A stretch of 5,354 nt of DNA, taken from NCBI GenBank assembly GCA_947176355.1, contig CAMWQY010000193.1, forward strand, positions 1 to 5,354, in the 5' to 3' direction. A program made the translations under genes and the position numbers. Within the stretch, counting starts at the first letter, position 1, and every line of letters begins with the position of its first letter. Below are positions 1 through 4,186 of this stretch, in pieces. The DNA comes from an uncultured Porphyromonadaceae bacterium. Its GTDB lineage: Bacteria; Bacteroidota; Bacteroidia; Bacteroidales; Muribaculaceae. Under the pieces are notes generated by a model. The model made no database searches and was not told where the DNA came from. It saw nothing but the letters and a program-made list of their open reading frames with translations.

Positions 1-608
1 CAATAATAAAGCAGGAATCCGGTAAGACCCACTATGCATATCACAAGGATGGGATGCATCCCGATTTTCTTACCTTTATATGGAATTTTAAAATATACAA
101 GACAGAAGGATACGGCGCATATAGCTATGCTGCATATCAGTGTGCGTCGGTCATGATTGGGAGAAAAGTTTGCCCAGTTCATCAGCATTATGGCTGCTGA
201 GGCGATAAGTCCTACCACTACAGGACGAAGTCCGGCAAAAATAGCCTTGATGACACCGCTCTCATTGTGCTTGCGAATGAAGTGAGATGCCTTTATGACG
301 AGGATGAAGGATGGTATGGTGACTGCAAGAGTGCAAAGAATGCTGCCTAACAATCCCCAGATTGGAGATGCAAGTTCTCCTCCTGTGACATGACCGGGAG
401 CTACATAACCTATATAGGTGGCAGAATTGATGCCGATTGGTCCGGGAGTCATCTGTGAGATTGCAACGATATCGGTGAACATCTGTTCAGAGATCCAACC
501 CGGTCCAACGACTGACCTCTCCACCAACGATAGCATTGCATATCCTCCGCCGAATCCGAAAATGCCTATTTTCAGATAGGCCCATATCATTTTTAAGTAT
601 ATACTCAT
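1..608 (-). CDS. Chromate transporter family (ChrA-like) subunit, 3' end cut by the window edge
   Basis: The reading frame opens with ATG at 608-606 and stays open for 202 codons to the window edge. The last two bases read TG, so a TGA stop could follow at once; 202 residues is already about full length for a single-domain CHR protein. The family signature is visible: FGFGGGYAM at residues 18-25, then SQMTPGPIGINSA at 51-63, which is the usual PGP turn. Hydrophobic stretches at about 83-107, 119-144, 157-173 and 186-201 suggest an inner-membrane protein. It is homologous to the gene at 780-1346 (same GGG and PG positions), so the two look like the halves of a two-gene short-chain CHR transporter. 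Family members export chromate in exchange-type or proton-coupled transport, but in a probable anaerobe the real anion is unknown. The upstream sequence is AT-rich without a Shine-Dalgarno motif, as is normal for Bacteroidota. The family call is firm and the substrate is not. Confidence 0.9.
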   Translation of the reverse strand, partial: MSIYLKMIWAYLKIGIFGFGGGYAMLSLVERSVVGPGWISEQMFTDIVAISQMTPGPIGINSATYIGYVAPGHVTGGELASPIWGLLGSILCTLAVTIPSFILVIKASHFIRKHNESGVIKAIFAGLRPVVVGLIASAAIMLMNWANFSPNHDRRTLICSIAICAVSFCLVYFKIPYKGKKIGMHPILVICIVGLTGFLLYY

Positions 609-621
609 ATAATATTAATTG

Positions 622-677
622 AGAATTTAGAATTGAGAATTTAGAATTTAGAATTGAGAATTGAGAATTTAGAATTT
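622..677. repeat. Tandem heptamer array AGAATT(T/G), eight perfect units
   Basis: Eight consecutive 7-bp units begin at 622, 629, 636, 643, 650, 657, 664 and 671. All are AGAATT followed by T or G, in the order T G T T G G T T. A degenerate unit, TTAATTG at 615-621, precedes them. The array lies between the two transporter genes, ending 13 bp from the start codon of the downstream gene. It has no coding capacity that I can support. The period of seven with a two-state last base suggests slippage or duplication of a short unit rather than chance. Confidence 0.93.
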
Positions 678-706
678 AATAGATAATCGATTAAGAATCC
701 GAAATA

Positions 707-784
707 ATGCATTATGAATTATGCATTAATTTGATGAATTATGCATTAATTTGATGAATTATGCATTATGAATTATGCATTATG
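707..784. repeat. Second heptamer array, ATG(A/C)ATT units with AATTTG spacers
   Basis: Nine heptamers alternate between ATGCATT (707, 721, 741, 761, 775) and ATGAATT (714, 734, 754, 768). They are interrupted by two identical hexamers, AATTTG, at 728-733 and 748-753. This produces a 20-bp period in the middle and a 14-bp period at each end. The ATGCAT core is self-complementary, and 704-715 (ATAATGCATTAT) is a perfect 12-bp palindrome. The last unit overlaps the TAA stop (782-780, minus strand) of the transporter gene at 780-1346. Short AT-rich arrays of this look are familiar in intergenic regions of Bacteroidota and cyanobacteria. I have no evidence for a function. Confidence 0.92.
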
Positions 785-1346
785 ACTTGCTGAGCTTGCG
801 CCTCGAGTATTCCCAGTGGAGATAGCCGCCGATGGCTCCAAGAGCAATCCATGTGATGGGGTTTGATATTATTCCCATATCGAGAGAGATGACTAACGCA
901 GCCAAAGCAGGAATCCAAATAGTCGTCAGCTTAAGTTTGGCTGCCTTTGCCGTTGTGATGACGGGAGCAATGATCAGTGCCACTACAGCCGGACGTATCC
1001 CCATAAAGATGCTGCTCAACACTTTGCTATTCTTGATTGTCTCAGGAGTCAAGAAAATGGCAATGGCAAGGATTATTAGGAAAGAAGGAAGTATTGTCCC
1101 TAACGCTGCCACTATACCCCCTTTCAACCCTTTAAGCCGGTCGCCAATGGAAGTCGCAATATTGACTGCAAGAATGCCGGGAAGGGATTGTGCAATGGCG
1201 AGAAGATCAAGAAACTCATCTCGTTCTATCCAGTGATGCTTGTCGACAATTTCCTTCTCGATAATTGAAATCATAGCCCATCCACCTCCGAAGGTGAAAG
1301 CTCCGATTTTCATGAAAGTTGTGAATAGTTGTCCGTAGATTCCCAT
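780..1346 (-). CDS. Chromate transporter family (ChrA-like) subunit, promoter-proximal
   Basis: This complete 188-residue membrane protein is the size of a single CHR domain. Motifs: GAFTFGGGWAM at residues 15-25, then AQSLPGILAVNIA at 52-64, where the usual PGP is PGI. Hydrophobic segments lie at about 76-99, 110-132, 142-158 and 162-176, followed by a basic tail (SRRKLSKS) that should be cytosolic. It is the likely first gene of a pair with the homologue starting at 608. In short-chain CHR systems two such subunits act together, and the pairing here fits that, although the genes are 171 bp apart rather than abutting. The ATG at 1346 is the natural start: the family N-terminus lines up with that of its partner, and the 15 bases before it are almost pure A/T. 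Its TAA stop falls inside the heptamer array. The substrate is probably an oxyanion, inferred from the family only. Confidence 0.93.
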   Translation of the reverse strand: MGIYGQLFTTFMKIGAFTFGGGWAMISIIEKEIVDKHHWIERDEFLDLLAIAQSLPGILAVNIATSIGDRLKGLKGGIVAALGTILPSFLIILAIAIFLTPETIKNSKVLSSIFMGIRPAVVALIIAPVITTAKAAKLKLTTIWIPALAALVISLDMGIISNPITWIALGAIGGYLHWEYSRRKLSKS

Positions 1347-1422
1347 AATTTTTTATTTAAGTTCTCAAGCTTGATTGAGATCGTCTCTACTTTCTCATGC
1401 GAGAGTTCAAATTTTAGTTTGA
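1347..1422 (-). promoter_or_regulatory. Putative structured 5' leader of the transporter genes
   Basis: Between the predicted promoter and the ATG at 1346 there are three short perfect inverted repeats: TCTCAA/TTGAGA (1363-1368 with 1375-1380), TCTC/GAGA (1393-1396 with 1401-1404) and TCAAA/TTTGA (1407-1411 with 1418-1422). GAGA at 1377-1380 can instead pair with TCTC at 1384-1387, so at least two folds exclude each other. The stems are only 4-6 bp and I recognise no riboswitch class. A regulatory role is inference. Confidence 0.3.
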
Positions 1423-1427
1423 GACTG

Positions 1428-1459
1428 CAAAATTAATTTTTCTTGAATAATTTGCCAAA
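1428..1459 (-). promoter_or_regulatory. Bacteroidota-type promoter for the two transporter genes
   Basis: Read on the minus strand, TTTG at 1459-1456 is followed after 20 bp by TAATTTTG at 1435-1428. This matches the Bacteroidota primary sigma factor consensus (TTTG at -33, TAnnTTTG at -7) with a normal spacer. Transcription would start a few bases further on, near 1420-1424, leaving a leader of about 75 bases before the ATG at 1346. Confidence 0.72.
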
Positions 1460-1467
1460 GATTTTAG

Positions 1468-1497
1468 CTGATTTCTCAAAATTTATTGCTAACTTTG
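1468..1497 (+). promoter_or_regulatory. Bacteroidota-type promoter for the rightward genes
   Basis: TAACTTTG at 1490-1497 is a perfect TAnnTTTG -7 element, followed by CAGTTGCA. The -33 position is weak: CTG at 1468-1470, 19 bp upstream, is the best match rather than TTTG. The predicted start near 1502-1505 gives a leader of roughly 40 bases before the DUF4494 start at 1545. It is divergent from the leftward promoter; the two -7 elements are 54 bp apart. Confidence 0.68.
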
Positions 1498-1544
1498 CAG
1501 TTGCACCTCGTATGTCGGGGAAAATAACCTAAATTTAAGAAGCA

Positions 1545-2009
1545 ATGGCACTCTGGTTTGAAACCAAAATTAGATATGATCGCATGCAGGAAAATGGTGC
1601 GGTGAAGAAAGTGAATGAACCCTATTTGGTAGATGCATTGACATTTACTGATGCCGAGGCTCGCATAATTGAAAAGATTACTCCGTTCATTTCCGGTGAG
1701 TTCTCAGTGTCGGCTGTTAAAAAGACAAAGATTTCAGAAATCTTCTTTGACGAGTCTGAATATGCCGACAAGTATTATATGGTGAAGGTGAATTTCATCA
1801 CACTCGATGAGAAAAGCGGTAAGGAAAAGAAGTCTGCAAGCTTTATTCTTGTGCAGGCAGGTGACTTTGAAAATGCTCTCGGTCGTTTTCAAGATGGAAT
1901 GAAAGGTACGATGGCAGACTATCAGATTGCATCCATCACGGAGACACCGCTTATGGATGTATATCCATACGAATACGACACCCCTGAGAAAACGGCTTCC
2001 CCCTCTTGA
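1545..2009 (+). CDS. DUF4494 domain-containing protein
   Basis: This is a 154-residue soluble protein with no signal peptide or membrane segment. I recognise it as DUF4494, a family known to me only from Bacteroidota. Typical family wording is visible: FETKIRYDRMQENG at residues 5-18, EPYLVDALTFTDAEARI at 25-41, FISGEFSV at 48-55, then FITLDEKSGKEKK at 84-96 and DGMKGTMADYQIASITET at 117-134. The domain fills almost the whole chain, and only the last ten or so residues (DTPEKTASPS) look like a free tail. No catalytic motif is evident and the molecular function is unknown. Upstream is a clear -7 element, with a few purines (AAGAAG) just before the ATG. It lies 34 bp before the YggS-like gene on the same strand, a pairing I recall from other Bacteroidales, which suggests cotranscription. 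Confidence 0.9.
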   Translation: MALWFETKIRYDRMQENGAVKKVNEPYLVDALTFTDAEARIIEKITPFISGEFSVSAVKKTKISEIFFDESEYADKYYMVKVNFITLDEKSGKEKKSASFILVQAGDFENALGRFQDGMKGTMADYQIASITETPLMDVYPYEYDTPEKTASPS

Positions 2010-2043
2010 AGCTTTTGGGAATGTTATCGTAAAACGCATTTAG

Positions 2044-2706
2044 ATGATAGCAGAAGAGATAAAAAAGATCCACGCTTTGCTCCCTCAGGGTGTAGAGTTG
2101 TGTGCAGTCAGTAAGTTTCATCCTGCGGATGCCGTGAAAGAAGCTTACGATGCCGGGCAACGTATTTTTGGAGAGAGTCGTGTGCAAGAGTTGCTCGAGA
2201 AGGTTAAGGTGCTTCCTTCAGATATCAAATGGCATTTCATCGGTCATTTGCAGACCAACAAGGTGCGTCAGCTTATCGGCTTGACTTCCCTTATTGAGAG
2301 CGTTGACTCAATTCGCCTGCTCGAGCTTATAGATAAGGAGTCTGAGCGTGCCGGAGTCGTAACTCGGGTGCTTATGCAATTGCACGTAGCCCGTGAAGAA
2401 ACTAAATTCGGATTTTATCCTGAAGAGCTCTTGGAATATTTTTCAAACAGAAGTTTTGAAAATCTAAAGGCTACTCATATTTGTGGAGTGATGGGAATGG
2501 CTTCTAATACTGACGACATGAGTCGAGTGAGAGAAGATTTCCGAAAGATAGCTGCTACTAAAGAAGAAATATTGAAGATAGCCCCCGATCTTAGAGGCTT
2601 CGATACTGTCTCAATGGGAATGTCGGGCGATTGGCAAATTGCCGTAGAGGAAGGTGCGAATCTTGTAAGGATTGGCACCGCAATATTCGGGGTGAGAAAC
2701 TATTGA
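2044..2706 (+). CDS. yggS: YggS/PLPHP family pyridoxal-phosphate homeostasis protein
   Basis: A 220-residue cytosolic protein of the YggS/YBL036C (PROSC, PLPHP) family. It adopts an alanine-racemase-like TIM barrel, binds pyridoxal 5'-phosphate and buffers B6 vitamers; no enzymatic reaction is established for the family. Key features: AVSKFHP at residues 21-27, where K24 should form the Schiff base with PLP; IFGESRVQE at 41-49; WHFIGHLQTNK at 63-73; and phosphate-binding segments SMGMSGDW at 190-197 and RIGTAIFG at 209-216. All hallmarks are intact and the length is normal for a Bacteroidales member, which has a shorter N-terminus than E. coli YggS. The start at 2044 is preferred because it places the lysine strand shortly after one N-terminal helix. 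It follows DUF4494 by 34 bp and precedes the permease by 47 bp, with no promoter or terminator seen in either gap. Confidence 0.95.
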   Translation: MIAEEIKKIHALLPQGVELCAVSKFHPADAVKEAYDAGQRIFGESRVQELLEKVKVLPSDIKWHFIGHLQTNKVRQLIGLTSLIESVDSIRLLELIDKESERAGVVTRVLMQLHVAREETKFGFYPEELLEYFSNRSFENLKATHICGVMGMASNTDDMSRVREDFRKIAATKEEILKIAPDLRGFDTVSMGMSGDWQIAVEEGANLVRIGTAIFGVRNY

Positions 2707-2753
2707 AAGAAATGTAATTAAAACTAACTTAATAACCAAAAACAAAATCAACC

Positions 2754-4106
2754 ATGAGTAATGTAAAAGCTGCATCAGCGCCCCAATCAGGACGCACAGT
2801 GGCAATCATCACGATGTTTTTTATTTTCGCGATGATTTCGTTTGTGACTAACATGGCAGCCCCATTCGGTAATATATGGGGTTTCCGTTATGAATGGGCC
2901 GGTATGGCTGGTAACCTTATGAACTTTACCGCCTATCTATTTATGGGTATTCCGGCAGGTAACATGCTTATAAAGTATGGTTATAAGAAAACTGCACTTA
3001 TCGCTCTTGCTGTCGGTGCCATAGGTCTGACGATTCAGCTTCTTTCAAGCTATGTCGGTGCTGACGTTGTAGTGTATGGTGAAGGCACTACTGCAACTAC
3101 TCTTAATCTTTTTATCTATCTTCTCGGTGCTCTTGTCTGCGGTTTCTGTGTATGTATGCTTAATACCGTGGTAAACCCGATGCTCAACCTTCTCGGCGGT
3201 GGCGGCAACAAGGGTAATCAGCTTGTGCAGATGGGTGGATCACTCAACTCTCTTTCAGGTACTCTTACCCCTATGCTCGTGGGTGTGCTTGTCGGTACTC
3301 TTACAAAAGAGACTTCAATGGCAACTGTAGCTCCTCTCGTGATCACAGGTATCGTTATCTTCGTAGCAGCCTTCATCGTAATCTCCTTCATTAAGATTGA
3401 AGAACCACAGAAGAACCTAAGCAAAGCTACCTACGAGCACAGTCCATTCTCATTCCGTCATTGCACACTCGGAGTCATAGCCATATTCTTCTATGTCGGT
3501 GTGGAAATTGGAATCCCGGGCGAAATGAATGCATGGATAAGCCGCGAGCCATTTGAAGGCGCAGCTGCCGTAGCCGGATCTCTTGCTGCTCTATATTGGC
3601 TTCTGATGCTTGTTGGCCGTATTGTAAGTTCTGCGATCAGTGGCAAGGTTTCTACTCGTCTGCAGCTTATCGTAGTCTCCTCTATCGCTATGGCATTCCT
3701 TTTAATTGCCATTCTTCTCCCGAAAGATATTACATTTAACTCACCAAGTATCCCGGCTCTCAATATCACCAGTGGCTTAGTGCCTCTGAAGTGTCTTTTC
3801 CTTTTCCTATGTGGTATCTGTACATCCGTAATGTGGGGTGGTATTTTCAATCTTGCTACAGAAGGACTTGGTAAATATACTGCCAAGGCTTCCGGTCTTT
3901 TCATGACCATGGTAGTAGGCGGTGGTATCATGCCATTTATCCAGGACTGGATCGCTCGCTCTACAGGTGATTATGTAAGTAGCTATTGGCTCGTTTTCGC
4001 AATGGTAGCTTATATCTTCTTCTATGCCGTAGTAGGATGCAGAAATGTAAACACTGATATTCCGGTCAACGAAATCGATGAAAACCAGGTGCTTGATGCC
4101 GGTTGA
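2754..4106 (+). CDS. FHS-type (FucP-like) sugar permease, major facilitator superfamily
   Basis: A 450-residue inner-membrane protein with about twelve hydrophobic segments: approximately 15-38, 48-70, 79-99, 116-142, 162-182, 192-214, 237-257, 270-292, 303-323, 343-368, 376-395 and 408-428. The central cytosolic loop is about 215-236. The fucose-galactose-glucose:H+ symporter (FHS) signature is recognisable: LNTVVNPMLNLLG at 136-148, then QMGGSLNSLSGTLTP at 159-173, YWLLMLVGRI at 281-290, and WGGIFNLATEGLGKYTAKAS at 361-380. A glycine-rich insert (GGGGNKGNQ) sits at 148-156. E. coli FucP has a conserved ETAANP at the fourth helix with E135 important for coupling; here the motif reads NTVVNP, with N137 in that place. 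The FucP D46 region also shows no acidic residue. The neighbouring transketolase suggests a sugar entering the pentose phosphate pathway, but the substrate is not determinable here. Family assignment is confident; specificity is open. Confidence 0.88.
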   Translation: MSNVKAASAPQSGRTVAIITMFFIFAMISFVTNMAAPFGNIWGFRYEWAGMAGNLMNFTAYLFMGIPAGNMLIKYGYKKTALIALAVGAIGLTIQLLSSYVGADVVVYGEGTTATTLNLFIYLLGALVCGFCVCMLNTVVNPMLNLLGGGGNKGNQLVQMGGSLNSLSGTLTPMLVGVLVGTLTKETSMATVAPLVITGIVIFVAAFIVISFIKIEEPQKNLSKATYEHSPFSFRHCTLGVIAIFFYVGVEIGIPGEMNAWISREPFEGAAAVAGSLAALYWLLMLVGRIVSSAISGKVSTRLQLIVVSSIAMAFLLIAILLPKDITFNSPSIPALNITSGLVPLKCLFLFLCGICTSVMWGGIFNLATEGLGKYTAKASGLFMTMVVGGGIMPFIQDWIARSTGDYVSSYWLVFAMVAYIFFYAVVGCRNVNTDIPVNEIDENQVLDAG

Positions 4107-4132
4107 TAAATCAACGATAAACTATCAACGAT
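4102..4132. repeat. Inverted repeat and direct repeats at the permease stop codon
   Basis: GTTGAT (4102-4107) and ATCAAC (4110-4115) form a perfect 6-bp inverted repeat with a 2-bp centre that spans the TGA stop. TCAACGAT occurs at 4111-4118 and again at 4125-4132, a direct repeat with 14-bp spacing, so GTTGAT could pair with either copy of ATCAAC. The stem is AT-rich and lacks a following T run, so I do not call it a terminator. Confidence 0.6.
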
Positions 4133-4179
4133 TAAACGCTTAAACATTTAAACGCTTAAACACTTAAACACATAAATAG
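4132..4179. repeat. Tandem octamer array TTAAACnn before the transketolase start
   Basis: Five consecutive 8-bp units begin at 4132, 4140, 4148, 4156 and 4164: TTAAAC followed by GC, AT, GC, AC and AC. A decayed sixth unit, ATAAATAG, fills 4172-4179, ending 7 bp before the ATG at 4187. This occupies more than half of the gap and would form the untranslated region just before the transketolase start. There is no Shine-Dalgarno motif, and the A-rich run suits Bacteroidota initiation. Confidence 0.88.
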
Positions 4180-4186
4180 TAAAACC

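Noticed and set aside
622..784. Repeat region considered as a CRISPR array
   Set aside because: The units are 7 bp, directly abutting and without unique spacers, and no cas genes are present.
832..1236. A 134-codon open frame on the plus strand
   Set aside because: It lies antisense within the clear ChrA-like gene, has no recognisable domain, and reads like the complement of membrane-protein codons.
1995..2016. Hairpin GCTTC/GAAGC followed by TTTT at the DUF4494 stop codon, considered as a terminator
   Set aside because: The stem is only 5 bp with an 8-base loop and the T run is four bases, so read-through into the YggS-like gene seems more likely.
2707..2753. A separate promoter for the permease gene
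   Set aside because: The 47-bp gap contains no TAnnTTTG element and no TTTG at a suitable distance.
3491..3931. A 146-codon open frame on the minus strand
   Set aside because: It is antisense inside the permease gene. Its arginine- and proline-rich composition is what the reverse strand of hydrophobic codons gives, and no promoter precedes it.
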